Part shown: positions 15,485 through 23,841 of the stretch, one piece after another
Layout of the letters: each line of letters opens with the position of its first letter
Numbering within the stretch: the first letter of the stretch is position 1
Assembly: GCA_937872475.1 (NCBI GenBank)
Contig: CALMSY010000012.1
Coordinates: forward strand, 62,001 to 126,000
DNA: 64,000 nt
Direction of reading: 5' to 3'
DNA from: 67-14 sp020438345
Lineage (GTDB): Bacteria > Actinomycetota > Thermoleophilia > Solirubrobacterales > 70-9
The notes under the pieces: model-generated
Database searches by the model: none
What the model was told of the DNA's origin: nothing
The model's input: only the letters and a program-made list of their open reading frames with translations
Program-made: the position numbers and the translations under genes

Positions 15485-18154
15485 GTGAGCGATACCGCGA
15501 CCCAGGTACTTCCGAGCGGCGGCCCCGGCGAAGGGCTCTCTTCCGTCGAGGCGGCGGACCGCCTTCATGAACTGGGACCGGCCCAGCCGCATTCGTCACG
15601 TACGACATCGAGCATCGTCGCCAGCAACGTCTTCACCCTCTTCAACCTGATCATCGGGGTTTTCTTCATCCTGATTCTTTCCCTGGGGCTGTGGGCCGAT
15701 GCGATCTTCGGCCTGATCGCGATCGTCAACACCTGGATCGGCATACGCCAGGAAATGAAAGCGAAGGAGACCCTCGACCGGCTGGCGGTTCTGGTCGCTC
15801 CCCGGGCCGAGGTGATCCGGGACGGCCAGCCGATCGAGTTGCTTGCCGACGAGATCGTTCCCGGTGACCTGATACGGCTCTCGCCAGGTGACCAGCTGGT
15901 CGCCGACGGGCAGGTGGTTTCCGCCCGGGGCCTGACCGTCGACGAATCGATGCTGACCGGCGAATCGGATCCGATCGGCAAATCGTCCGGCCAGGAAGTC
16001 CTTTCCGGCAGTTTCGTGATCTCCGGATCGGGATTCTGCGAGGTAACGGCTGTGCGTGAAGAGAGCTATGCAGGCAGGCTGGCCGGTGAGGCAAGGGCGT
16101 TCCGGCACCCTCCGTCGCCGCTTCAGGAAGAGGTCAACCAGGTGATCCTGGTCTGCACCTGGGTTCTGCTTCCGCTGGCTGCCCTGCTGATCGGTTCGCT
16201 GGTCATCCGTGAAGTTGCGATCGTCGAAGCCGCGCAGACAGCCACGGCCGGCCTGATCACCCTGATCCCGGAAGGTCTCGTGCTCCTGATGAGCGTGACC
16301 TTCGCTGTGGCTGCCGTGAAGATGGCCCGTCGCGAAACCCTCGTCCAGCAGATCAGCGCAACCGAATCCCTGGCCTCGGTTGACACGATCTGCGTCGATA
16401 AGACTGGCACCCTGACCGACGGTGACCTGACCGTGGTCGAGGTGATCCCGGCGGATGCCGGCGGTTCGACCCTGGCTGCCCGCGAGCTCGGTCGCTACGC
16501 CGCCAGTGCGGGTGACCGCAACATGACGCTGGAAGCTATCGCGGAGGAGTTTCCCGGTGATGCGATGCCGGTGGTCGGCGAGATCGCGTTTTCCTCGGAG
16601 TGGAAATGGAGCGCACTGACCTTCGACGATGGCGGCGGCCGCTACAGCCTCGTGCTGGGCGCCCCGGACCTGATGATCGCTTCGGGCTCGCTGGCACTCG
16701 CGGATTCACTTGCGGCGCGGCTGGATGAGGAGACCCGGGCCGGCAGGAGGGTGGTCGCGCTCAGCCGGACGACCGCCGCCCTGCCCGCTTCCGGTTCGGA
16801 TGGACATCCGCAGGGCCTGGAACCGGTAGCTCTCGTGGTCCTGCGCGAGAACCTTCGTCCCGGGGTTCAGGAAACCCTCGAATTGATGCGCAGGGAAGAT
16901 GTCTCCCTGAAGCTGATCTCCGGTGATGCCCGGGCCACCGTCACTGCTGTCGCGAGTGCTGTGGGGATTCCTTCCGGTGCCGGCGTTATCGAAGGTCCGG
17001 ACCTGCCAGAAGATGAAGATGCCCTGGCTGAGGTCGCGAAGGTGAACACGATCTTCTGCCGGATCCGGCCGGAACAGAAGCGGCAACTGGTCACGGCACT
17101 GGCAACCTCTGGCGCCTACACCGCGATGATCGGCGACGGAGTAAATGACGTCCCTGCCCTGAAGAGCGCCCGCATGGCGGTAGCGATGGGGTCAGGTAGC
17201 CAGGTGACCAAATCGGTGGCCGATGTAGTTCTGCTCAGTGACCAGTTCAGCCGGCTACCTGAAGCGATCGCAGAAGGCCGTCGTATCGCCCGGAACATTC
17301 ACCGGCTCGGCCGCCTCTACCTGACCAAGACCGTCTATGCGGCGGCCCTGATCGTGCTGGTTTCGATCCCCGGCTTCACTTTCCCCTTCCTGCCCCGGCA
17401 TCTGACCCTGGCCGCGTTCCTGACAATCGGCATCCCCTCATTTGTGCTTGCCCTCGCTCCTTCCGACGGACCGCTTTACCGTGGCCGGTTGCTCCGGGCA
17501 CTTGGGGCATTCGCCCTGCCGGCCGGTATCGCCACGGCACTTGCTTCGATCCTTTCCTTTTTCCTGGTCGACTTCGTCTTCGGAGGTGGTGTCGAAGAAG
17601 GAAGGACAGCTGCGACCACAACTCTGATCATCCTCGGGCTCTGCTTTGTGCTGCTTCTGGAGCGTGGCCCCGGGCGGGAACACATCGCGATCCAGAGCTA
17701 CATGCTCGCCATGGTCGCCGGCCTCGGCGCACTTTTTGCCGGCATTCTCGCGGTGCCGCAGTTGCGCGACTTCTTCGAGATGTCAATGCTCGGCGCTCCG
17801 CAATGGTTCATTGCCATGCTCGCGGCCGCGCTCGGGCTGGTTGCTGCCAGCCTGATGTGGCGGCTGCCTCTGATTCAGGCCTGGGAGGTTCCCGATGAGT
17901 CCGCGATACCACCCCTGGAAAGGGACCATCCCGCCGGGCCCGGGGAAACCTGGCCACCAGCCGAATCCAGACCGGAACCGGGGCCGGGGCCGGAGCGGAA
18001 TTGGGAGTCCGGGGCGGATCGGGCCCCGGAACCGGATTCAGAGCCGGCGCGGGGGCCGATCGAAGCGGACACCACGGTTATTCCGGCTGAAGTCGACCTG
18101 ATCGATGATGGGACTTCCATCCTCCCGAGGGAGGACGAGGACCCGAACCGCTAG
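15485..18154 (+). CDS. Cation-translocating P-type ATPase, CtpE-like
   Basis: An 889-residue P-type ATPase. The actuator loop carries L-T-G-E-S-D-P near residue 158. The phosphorylation site CVDKTGTLTDG is near 305, and the hinge MIGDGVNDVPALKSARMAVA near 545. About eight to ten membrane helices are present, with LIPEGLVLLMSVTFAVAAV before the phosphorylation domain. The P-E-G-L motif and overall order resemble mycobacterial CtpE, which has been linked to calcium uptake; the ion here is an inference. The last 85 residues are an unusual Pro/Glu/Gly-rich tail. Start GTG 15485. The TAG stop shares CTAG with the stop of the convergent MarR gene. Confidence 0.9.
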   Translation: MSDTATQVLPSGGPGEGLSSVEAADRLHELGPAQPHSSRTTSSIVASNVFTLFNLIIGVFFILILSLGLWADAIFGLIAIVNTWIGIRQEMKAKETLDRLAVLVAPRAEVIRDGQPIELLADEIVPGDLIRLSPGDQLVADGQVVSARGLTVDESMLTGESDPIGKSSGQEVLSGSFVISGSGFCEVTAVREESYAGRLAGEARAFRHPPSPLQEEVNQVILVCTWVLLPLAALLIGSLVIREVAIVEAAQTATAGLITLIPEGLVLLMSVTFAVAAVKMARRETLVQQISATESLASVDTICVDKTGTLTDGDLTVVEVIPADAGGSTLAARELGRYAASAGDRNMTLEAIAEEFPGDAMPVVGEIAFSSEWKWSALTFDDGGGRYSLVLGAPDLMIASGSLALADSLAARLDEETRAGRRVVALSRTTAALPASGSDGHPQGLEPVALVVLRENLRPGVQETLELMRREDVSLKLISGDARATVTAVASAVGIPSGAGVIEGPDLPEDEDALAEVAKVNTIFCRIRPEQKRQLVTALATSGAYTAMIGDGVNDVPALKSARMAVAMGSGSQVTKSVADVVLLSDQFSRLPEAIAEGRRIARNIHRLGRLYLTKTVYAAALIVLVSIPGFTFPFLPRHLTLAAFLTIGIPSFVLALAPSDGPLYRGRLLRALGAFALPAGIATALASILSFFLVDFVFGGGVEEGRTAATTTLIILGLCFVLLLERGPGREHIAIQSYMLAMVAGLGALFAGILAVPQLRDFFEMSMLGAPQWFIAMLAAALGLVAASLMWRLPLIQAWEVPDESAIPPLERDHPAGPGETWPPAESRPEPGPGPERNWESGADRAPEPDSEPARGPIEADTTVIPAEVDLIDDGTSILPREDEDPNR

Positions 18155-18648
18155 AGGGTCTCGGCTTCCAGTGACTTGTAGATCCCCCGGGAAGCGGCGG
18201 TCAATACCCGGGCGACGGTTTCCGCGTCCTCCGCTGAGACCAGGTCCATGAAGCTCTCTCGAAAGACCCGGTCTCGGACCGGCTGCATCTCCTTGAGCGT
18301 TTCACGGCCTTTTTCAGTGATCCCGAGGAACGTTCCACGACGGTCCGAAGGGCAATAGCTGCGTTCGACCAGGCCGGCTTTCTCGATCCGGTCAACCAGC
18401 CGGGTCAGACCGCTCTTGGTCACGTTGACCTTGCAGAGCAGGTCTTTCGGACGGGCAGGATGCTCAGACCCGCTCAACGCGAGCAGGACTCCATAGAAGC
18501 CGAGATCGGGCAGTCCGGCCTCTGCCAGTTCCTTCTCGAAGCGCTCGGAAATCAGGAGATAGGTGCTGCGTATCGCCTGGAACGCCGCTTCATGCGACGA
18601 ATCTGTCGCTGCTCCGCGAGTTTCTTCTACCTCGATCGCCGTTGCCAT
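18151..18648 (-). CDS. MarR family transcriptional regulator
   Basis: A 165-residue winged-helix repressor. Start ATG 18648 (MATAIEVEETRG) lies 7 bases past TACAAT; longer in-frame starts up to 18720 would run through the operator and are unlikely. The MarR core is visible as LGFYGVLLALSGSE, R-P-K-D-L-L-C-K-V-N-V-T-K-S-G-L-T-R-L-V-D-R-I-E-K-A-G-L-V-E-R and C-P-S-D-R-R-G-T-F-L-G-I-T-E-K-G. It is divergent from the YceI-FMN reductase operon across a 15-bp-arm inverted repeat. It therefore most likely represses both itself and that operon, released by a small ligand or oxidation. Confidence 0.93.
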   Translation of the reverse strand: MATAIEVEETRGAATDSSHEAAFQAIRSTYLLISERFEKELAEAGLPDLGFYGVLLALSGSEHPARPKDLLCKVNVTKSGLTRLVDRIEKAGLVERSYCPSDRRGTFLGITEKGRETLKEMQPVRDRVFRESFMDLVSAEDAETVARVLTAASRGIYKSLEAETL

Positions 18649-18655
18649 AAAGCAC

Positions 18656-18661
18656 ATTGTA
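18656..18661 (-). promoter_or_regulatory. -10 element of the MarR gene
   Basis: Minus-strand TACAAT (five of six matches to TATAAT) lies 7 bases before ATG 18648. It abuts the operator at 18660-18695, which would allow autoregulation. Confidence 0.55.
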
Positions 18662-18695
18662 GCGCAAGTAGTTGACACCGCAACTATTTGTGCTA
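18660..18695. promoter_or_regulatory. MarR operator shared by the divergent MarR and YceI promoters
   Basis: Inverted repeat TAGCGCAAGTAGTTG-6-CAACTATTTGTGCTA: 15-base arms with two mismatches. It covers the spacer and -35 of the YceI promoter and abuts the MarR -10. Its size and position are typical of MarR sites. Confidence 0.75.
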
Positions 18696-18699
18696 CGGT
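18672..18699 (+). promoter_or_regulatory. Promoter of the YceI-FMN reductase operon
   Basis: Perfect -35 TTGACA (18672-18677), 16-base spacer, TACGGT (18694-18699). It is embedded in the MarR operator. The leader to ATG 18775 would be about 70 bases and carries GAAGGGAAA as ribosome site. Confidence 0.65.
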
Positions 18700-18774
18700 G
18701 TCGGCACAACAGTTGCTCACGCAACCTTTTCGGAATCAACTTAACTCGAATCCAGGTAGACGAAGGGAAACAGC

Positions 18775-19332
18775 ATGACCACCACCGAACAGGCAGTACG
18801 CGTCGAAACCGGCATCTACGGCATCGACCCCGTCCACACCCATGTGGGTTTTGAGGTAAAGCACCTCGGTATCTCCACTTTTCGCGGCAGCTTCGGCGGC
18901 TTCGAAGGCAGCATCACGGTCAGCGACGAGGGAATTTCGGCAATCGAGGGGTCGATCGACGTCTCGACCGTCGAGGTTCCGGAAGAGCAACTGATCGGCC
19001 ATCTGCTCAGCCCCGACTTCTTCGACGCCGAGAATCACCCCAGGGGCACCTTCGTGTCGACTGGCATCAGAAAGGTTGACGGCGAGGTCTATGAGGTCAG
19101 CGGCGACTTGACCCTCCGCGGCGTCACCAACCAGGTCACTCTCCAGGTTGAAGTCGAAGGCGCCGGCATCGGCATGGACGGCAGCCCGGTCCTCAGCCTC
19201 AAGGCAAACGGCGAAGTCAACCGCAATGACTACGGCATCTCCTGGGGCGCTTCACTCGACAATGGTGCCGCTGTCGTCGCCGAGAAGGTCCGCCTCGTCC
19301 TCACCGTCGAAGCGGTCAAGGCAGGCGAGTAG
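18775..19332 (+). CDS. YceI family lipocalin-like protein
   Basis: A 185-residue YceI-like protein. It starts with G-I-Y-G-I-D-P-V-H-T-H-V-G-F-E-V-K-H-L-G-I-S-T-F-R-G-S-F, followed by I-E-G-S-I-D-V-S-T-V, L-S-P-D-F-F-D-A-E-N-H-P and G-D-L-T-L-R-G-V-T-N-Q-V-T-L. These are the family's beta-barrel strands, which bind polyisoprenoid or quinone-like lipids. It has no signal peptide, so it is cytoplasmic, unlike E. coli YceI. It is followed two bases later by an FMN reductase and controlled by the MarR site. The set resembles quinone or oxidative stress responses in other actinobacteria. Confidence 0.93.
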   Translation: MTTTEQAVRVETGIYGIDPVHTHVGFEVKHLGISTFRGSFGGFEGSITVSDEGISAIEGSIDVSTVEVPEEQLIGHLLSPDFFDAENHPRGTFVSTGIRKVDGEVYEVSGDLTLRGVTNQVTLQVEVEGAGIGMDGSPVLSLKANGEVNRNDYGISWGASLDNGAAVVAEKVRLVLTVEAVKAGE

Positions 19333-19334
19333 CG

Positions 19335-19922
19335 ATGAAGGTCCTGGCAATCGTCGGAAGTCTCCGCGAGAACTCCTTTTCGGAGCAGGTCGCCCGCGCT
19401 GCGGGCGACCTCTCTCCGGAGGGTGTCGAACTCGAGATCTTCGAAGGACTGGACTCGATCCCGGCTTATAGCGCCGACCACGACCCGGCCTACGACGGGC
19501 CCGAGGCGGTTGCGGCGGAGGTTGAGAATCTGCGCGACAGCATCACTGCGGCCGACGCCCTGCTGATCGTCACCCCGGAGTACAACGCTGGCCCTCCCGG
19601 CTACCTGAAGAATGCAATTGACTGGGCTTCAAGGCCCCACAAGGCCTCTTCCCTGGCCGGCAAACCGGCGGCGATCGTGTCCCAGAGCCCAATGCCGTTC
19701 GGCGGAATCTGGGCCAACCAGTCGATCCGCAAGTCCCTCACCATCACCGGCACCCCGACCGTCGAGCGAGAGCTGGCGATCGGCAAGGTTGACGAGAAGA
19801 TCGAGGATGGCCGTCTGGTCGAGGATCAGGCCCGGACGGACCTGACCGCCCTGATGGCCGAGCTGAATGAACTGGTCGCAGTGATCGCCGGCCAGCAAGC
19901 CGAGCCGGCGGCCATGGCCTGA
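19335..19922 (+). CDS. NADPH-dependent FMN reductase family flavoprotein
   Basis: A 195-residue flavodoxin-like protein. It begins VLAIVGSLRENSFSEQVAR (phosphate-binding loop G-S-L-R-x-x-S) and contains L-L-I-V-T-P-E-Y-N-A-G-P-P-G-Y-L-K-N-A-I-D-W-A-S-R near residues 75-100, then G-K-P-A-A-I-V-S-Q-S-P. These are the signatures of NAD(P)H:quinone/FMN/azo reductases. It is translated right after YceI in the same MarR-controlled transcript. Two-electron quinone or nitro reduction is a likely job, with YceI perhaps handling a lipophilic quinone; that link is inference. A strong hairpin follows. Confidence 0.93.
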   Translation: MKVLAIVGSLRENSFSEQVARAAGDLSPEGVELEIFEGLDSIPAYSADHDPAYDGPEAVAAEVENLRDSITAADALLIVTPEYNAGPPGYLKNAIDWASRPHKASSLAGKPAAIVSQSPMPFGGIWANQSIRKSLTITGTPTVERELAIGKVDEKIEDGRLVEDQARTDLTALMAELNELVAVIAGQQAEPAAMA

Positions 19923-19948
19923 CTCCTGCCTTCCGCTGCCCAGCCAGA

Positions 19949-19976
19949 ACGTCCGCCGCCAACCGGCGGCGGACGT
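19949..19976 (+). terminator. Terminator hairpin after the FMN reductase gene
   Basis: ACGTCCGCCGCC-AACC-GGCGGCGGACGT: a perfect 12-bp stem with a four-base loop, followed by CTTCGGTT (a poor U-tract). It lies between convergent genes, so it may serve both. Confidence 0.7.
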
Positions 19977-20004
19977 CTTCGGTTCCGGGGTTCAGCCGGT
20001 GAAA

Positions 20005-20823
20005 TCACCCGGTGAAGCCGGTAATCAGGTAGGAGCAGTCATTCCGGGCCGCGACAGTGCGGGAAGTGGCGACGATCGAAGCCTGGAGGAAACGGCCGGA
20101 CTGGGTCCAGACATTGACCGGGAAGACCGTGGTGCCCCCCGAGTTCAGGATCACCGTATTGAGGGTGAGGCTGCGCGAGGTATTGGAATCAAGTCGGTAG
20201 TAGGGCGAAGTCGGAAGCGCCGAGCTGGTCGCATCCTCACTCGACTGCACGAAGGCCGAGAACCAGGTCGCCCCGTTCGAGCGCATGTTGCACCGCGCCT
20301 TGAGAGTGAAAGGTCCAGAGGTGAAGATCTCACCCACGGTCCCCGACTGGTCGGTCGAAACGTCATCGATTTCGGCCCGGGCGTAAACCAGCCCGACCAT
20401 GTCACGGTCAATTGCTCCCGGAGCGAGCTTTTCACGGGTTATCGAACCGTTTGCGACCTTGTCACTCGTGATTGCCGCACCGGCGACTTTGGCCGAAGTG
20501 ACCGCGCCGGCGCCGATCTTTTCCTGGGTGACAGCACCTGCCTTTATCTGGTCCGCATCGACTGCATCGCGCGTCAACTTCGAGCCGTCCACACTGCCCC
20601 GGGCCAGCTTGCGTGCGGTGACCGCACCGTTTGCGATCTTGCCGGTCTTCACCGCATTGGGCTTCAGCTGGCGGCTGCCGACGGAAGCCTTGTCCAGGGC
20701 ATAGGCCCCTCCCGTGAGGGTCATGAAGAGAGCCAGCCAAGCCAATGCATTTCGGCGAATGTGACCGGCGACGCGTCTGGACAGGGAAGAATTGACGGAT
20801 GAGGGCGTTCGTTGTTTTTTCAT
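20005..20823 (-). CDS. Secreted or anchored protein with ten 10-residue repeats
   Basis: A 272-residue protein. A basic N-terminus (R-R-V-A-G-H-I-R-R) and hydrophobic segment LAWLALFMTLTGGAYA around residues 28-42 form a signal peptide or anchor. Residues 46-145 are about ten units of ten residues with the pattern [NGDA]-[AS]-[VI]-x-x-x-[KQ]-[LIV]-x-x, for example GAVTARKLAR and GSITREKLAP. The 120-residue C-terminal part is beta-rich with two cysteines and may be a jelly-roll-like head. The same kind of repeat precedes the collagen-like segment of the protein at 58448. I infer an exported stalk-and-head surface protein; no function is known. Confidence 0.85.
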   Translation of the reverse strand: MKKQRTPSSVNSSLSRRVAGHIRRNALAWLALFMTLTGGAYALDKASVGSRQLKPNAVKTGKIANGAVTARKLARGSVDGSKLTRDAVDADQIKAGAVTQEKIGAGAVTSAKVAGAAITSDKVANGSITREKLAPGAIDRDMVGLVYARAEIDDVSTDQSGTVGEIFTSGPFTLKARCNMRSNGATWFSAFVQSSEDATSSALPTSPYYRLDSNTSRSLTLNTVILNSGGTTVFPVNVWTQSGRFLQASIVATSRTVAARNDCSYLITGFTG

Positions 20824-20890
20824 GCCGCCATACTCCGGCCACGGGAGATACCGGACATCAGGGTTCGACCCTGAACCGTTGCCGGATCCC

Positions 20891-20896
20891 GATAAT
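20891..20896 (+). promoter_or_regulatory. Leaderless-type -10 element
   Basis: GATAAT ends exactly 6 bases before ATG 20903. It supports that start over an earlier ATG/TTG. Confidence 0.4.
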
Positions 20897-20902
20897 CAGG
20901 GC

Positions 20903-22147
20903 ATGAACCGGACCGGTCTACCACCTCGGGAATGTGATTTCGCCGTCGTCGGTGGTGGAATCCTCGGGCTTGCAGTCGCCCGGGAACTCAAGAGCCGGGA
21001 ACCCGATTCCCGGATCTGCCTGCTCGAAGCCGAGGACCGCCTGGCCGCCCACCAGTCCTCGCACAACTCCGGGGTCGTACACGCCGGTATTTACTACTCG
21101 CCGGGATCGCTTCGGGCCAGACTCTGCGTCGAAGGCGCCGCCCGGCTAAGGGAGTACTGCGCCGAACGGAACCTTCCGTGGCAGGCCAGCGGCAAACTGA
21201 TTGTTGCGACCGGCCCGGAGGACCTTCCCCGGCTCGACGAGCTCGAACGCCGGGGGCGGGCCAACGGAGTGCCAGGACTCGCACGGGTAAGTGAGGACGA
21301 AATCCCCGAAATCGAACCGGCTGCCTGGGGATTCTCCGGCCTCCACTCACCGGGGACGGCAGTTACCGATTTCCGTGCGATATCCGAAGCACTCGCCGGG
21401 GACTTCGAACGTGCCGGGGGAACGATCCATCTGGACGCGCCGGTGCTTGCGGCGCTGCCGACCGCGGCAACAGGAGGTTCTCCGTCCGGTTCAGGCACTG
21501 GTCTGAGGATCCGGATTCCGGCCGGGTACGTTGATTGCGGGCGGGCGGTTTTCTGTGCCGGCCTCCAGTCGGATCGCCTTGCCCGGGCCTGCGGTGGGGC
21601 GACCGAACCGAGGATCGTCCCGATCCGGGGCAGATACCTCAAGGTAAAGGCGGGTCGCGAAGGCCTGGTCCGGGGCAACCTCTATCCGGTCCCCGATCCC
21701 GACCTGCCATTCCTCGGTGCTCACCTGACCCGGACCGTGGATGGTTCGCTCCTGATCGGCCCCACTGCGATGCTCGCGGGGGCCAGAGATGCTTACCGCC
21801 TCCGCAAGGTCCGCCCGGGCGATCTCGCCGAGACAATCCGCTGGCCGGGAACCTGGGGCCTGCTACGGCGGCACTGGCGGGCAAGCCTTGCTGAAGTCGC
21901 CAACTCAACCCGTCCGGTCCGCCTCGTCCGTGAAGCGTCGCGCCTGGTACCGGCCCTTTCCGCCGCCGACGTGGAACCCGGTCCGGCCGGGGTCCGCGCA
22001 CAGGCCCTTGACCGTCAGGGAAACCTCATCGAGGACTTCCTGATCGAAGAGGCGCAGGGTGCCGTTCACATCAGAAACGCCCCCTCGCCCGCGGCGACTT
22101 CGTCCCTCGCCCTCGCCAATCTGGTCTGCGATCTGGCCCTCGGCTGA
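20903..22147 (+). CDS. lhgO: L-2-hydroxyglutarate oxidase (FAD-dependent)
   Basis: A 414-residue FAD enzyme of the DAO family that oxidises L-2-hydroxyglutarate to 2-oxoglutarate, passing electrons to the quinone pool or oxygen. The FAD-binding start D-F-A-V-V-G-G-G-I-L-G-L-A-V-A-R-E-L is near residue 10. The LhgO-specific motif H-Q-S-S-H-N-S-G-V-V-H-A-G-I-Y-Y near 45-60 and F-C-A-G-L-Q-S-D-R-L-A near 215 follow, with HIRNAPSPAATSSLALANLV at the end. I start at ATG 20903 (MNRTGLPPRECDF) because a -10 hexamer sits just upstream; an open frame extends to 20792 but overlaps the divergent gene. It is probably a single gene, or expressed with the zinc-ribbon gene. Confidence 0.92.
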   Translation: MNRTGLPPRECDFAVVGGGILGLAVARELKSREPDSRICLLEAEDRLAAHQSSHNSGVVHAGIYYSPGSLRARLCVEGAARLREYCAERNLPWQASGKLIVATGPEDLPRLDELERRGRANGVPGLARVSEDEIPEIEPAAWGFSGLHSPGTAVTDFRAISEALAGDFERAGGTIHLDAPVLAALPTAATGGSPSGSGTGLRIRIPAGYVDCGRAVFCAGLQSDRLARACGGATEPRIVPIRGRYLKVKAGREGLVRGNLYPVPDPDLPFLGAHLTRTVDGSLLIGPTAMLAGARDAYRLRKVRPGDLAETIRWPGTWGLLRRHWRASLAEVANSTRPVRLVREASRLVPALSAADVEPGPAGVRAQALDRQGNLIEDFLIEEAQGAVHIRNAPSPAATSSLALANLVCDLALG

Positions 22148-22166
22148 GCCCGGTGCCCGCGAATGC

Positions 22167-22172
22167 TAGGTT
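22167..22172 (+). promoter_or_regulatory. Leaderless-type -10 element
   Basis: TAGGTT ends exactly 6 bases before ATG 22179. Confidence 0.5.
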
Positions 22173-22178
22173 CGACTC

Positions 22179-22463
22179 ATGACTGACGCTTTGACCTGCC
22201 CGAAATGTGGATCTGACATGCGCTCCTACGAACGCAACCAGGTTGTGGTTGATCAATGCACCGGCTGCGGCGGGCTCTTCCTCGACCGCGGCGAACTTGA
22301 ACGCCTGGTCGAAGCGGAGAGCTCCTTCTACTCGCAGACCCAGCCACCCCCAAGCCAGCAGGCCCCTCCTCCCCATCAGGAACGCCGCTACGACGACCGC
22401 GGCAGCCACAAGGGCAAGAAGAAGTCCAAGAAAAGCTTTCTCGAAGACTTCCTCGAGTTCTAG
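22179..22463 (+). CDS. zf-TFIIB type zinc-ribbon protein
   Basis: A 94-residue protein. Residues 1-50 are a zinc ribbon: C-P-K-C-G-S-D-M with C-T-G-C-G-G-L-F-L-D-R-G-E-L-E about 20 residues later, the zf-TFIIB family form. The middle is rich in proline and glutamine (QPPPSQQAPPPHQ). The end is very basic (KGKKKSKK) then acidic/aromatic (SFLEDFLEF). The role is unknown; such proteins may bind nucleic acid or a protein partner. It has a leaderless-type promoter and ends at a two-way terminator. Confidence 0.88.
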   Translation: MTDALTCPKCGSDMRSYERNQVVVDQCTGCGGLFLDRGELERLVEAESSFYSQTQPPPSQQAPPPHQERRYDDRGSHKGKKKSKKSFLEDFLEF

Positions 22464-22474
22464 CTCCGCCAAGA

Positions 22475-22509
22475 GAAAAGCCCGCCCCGGGTTGCGGGAC
22501 GGGCTTTTC
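22475..22509. terminator. Bidirectional terminator between the zinc-ribbon and thiolase genes
   Basis: GAAAAGCCCGCCCCG pairs with CGGGACGGGCTTTTC with one mismatch (15-bp arms, short loop). It has an A-tract on one side and a T-tract on the other, and lies between convergent genes. Confidence 0.85.
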
Positions 22510-22534
22510 GATGAAGCGGGATGCTGCGGGATGG

Positions 22535-23716
22535 CTACTTGAGGCGTTCCACCAGCATCGCCTCGCCCTGACCGCCGGCGACGCACATGGTCTCGATGCC
22601 GAACTGATGGTCATCGGTCTCCATGACATTGAGCAGCGTACCCATGATGCGGGCACCGGTCATGCCGAAGGGATGACCAAGCGCGATCGCTCCACCGTGG
22701 GTGTTGAGCTTGTCCAGCGGGATGCCGACCTCTTCGCTGATCGGGATCACCTGGGCGGCGAATGCCTCGTTGAGTTCGACGGTATCGATGTCACCGATTG
22801 TCATCCCGGCACGATCGAGCAGTTTCTTGACCGCCCAGATCGGGGCAACGCCCATGAGCTCCGGCTCGTTGCCGGCAGTGGCGGAACTGATGATCCGCGC
22901 CCGCGGGGTAAGTCCGAGTTCGGCCGCCCTGGTGTCGCTCATGATGAGAACTGCAGCTGCGCCGTCGTTCAACGGGCAGGAGTTGCCGGCGGTGACGCCA
23001 CCACCACCGAATGCCTCGGGGAGGCTGCCGAGCTTCTCACGCATGTCGCCACCGTCGGCGCGGGGACCGTCATCCTTGCTGACCACGGTGCCGTCCGGCA
23101 GGGTCACCGGGGCGATTTCGCGATCGAAGAATCCGGACTCCTGCGAGGCAACAGCGAGGTGCTGCGAGCGAAGCGCGTAGTCGTCCATCGTGTCGCGGCT
23201 GACGCCGTACTTATTGGCGACATTGACGGCGGTGATGCCCATGTCAATGTAGGCGTTGGGCGTGCCGTCGTTGCCGATCAGGTACTCGCTCTGATCTTCC
23301 TGTCCGGCAGCACGGGCGCCGGCGATTTCACTGCGCTCGTTGAAGGAGCTGACGAACTCGACCCCGGCGGCGATGTAAATGTCGCCTTCGCCGTTCTTGA
23401 CGGCATTCGAGGCGTGCCGGATCGCGTCGAGGCTCGAGGCGCAGTAGCGCGAAACCGTGACACCCGTCGTGGCCTGGGTCAGCTTGTCCGAAAGCAGGAC
23501 GAGAATACGGGCGAGGTTGTAGGCCTGTTTGCCCTGGGGCATACCGACGCCACAGAAGACCTCTTCGATGGTGGCGGGGTCCACTCCCGGGTTCCGCTCG
23601 AGGAGCTGGTCGATGATGAACGCGCCGGTGTCGTCGGGACGCAGCTGGGATAGCGAGCCCTTGAAGGCGCGGCCGATCGGGGTGCGGACCGTGTCCACAA
23701 TCACTGCTTCAGGCAT
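22535..23716 (-). CDS. Thiolase (acetyl-CoA C-acyltransferase, FadA type)
   Basis: A 393-residue thiolase, the family's normal length. The nucleophile cysteine is in V-S-R-Y-C-A-S-S-L-D-A-I near residue 92. The glycine-rich histidine motif T-H-G-G-A-I-A-L-G-H-P-F-G-M-T-G-A-R is near 345, and the second cysteine in M-C-V-A-G-G-Q-G-E-A near 380. N-E-A-F-A-A-Q is also intact, so the enzyme should be active. P-F-G rather than P-x-G-A/S and S-R-Y-C are typical of degradative thiolases of actinobacteria. It probably performs the last step of fatty acid beta-oxidation. ATG 23716 follows GGAGAAAG at normal spacing. No other fad gene adjoins it; hydratases lie at 24570 and 63027. Confidence 0.94.
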   Translation of the reverse strand: MPEAVIVDTVRTPIGRAFKGSLSQLRPDDTGAFIIDQLLERNPGVDPATIEEVFCGVGMPQGKQAYNLARILVLLSDKLTQATTGVTVSRYCASSLDAIRHASNAVKNGEGDIYIAAGVEFVSSFNERSEIAGARAAGQEDQSEYLIGNDGTPNAYIDMGITAVNVANKYGVSRDTMDDYALRSQHLAVASQESGFFDREIAPVTLPDGTVVSKDDGPRADGGDMREKLGSLPEAFGGGGVTAGNSCPLNDGAAAVLIMSDTRAAELGLTPRARIISSATAGNEPELMGVAPIWAVKKLLDRAGMTIGDIDTVELNEAFAAQVIPISEEVGIPLDKLNTHGGAIALGHPFGMTGARIMGTLLNVMETDDHQFGIETMCVAGGQGEAMLVERLK

Positions 23717-23841
23717 GTGAAGTCTTTCTCCTTGGGTTTATGTGGCCGGGGCGTGGGGGCACCCGGGAGGTGCATGACGGATAAATGCCATCGGACACGA
23801 TATTGAACTGAGGGAACGCGGGATGGGTAGATTGCTTGGCG

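Noticed and set aside
22511..23653. 380-codon plus-strand frame
   Set aside because: Antisense to the thiolase gene, whose catalytic residues are all present.
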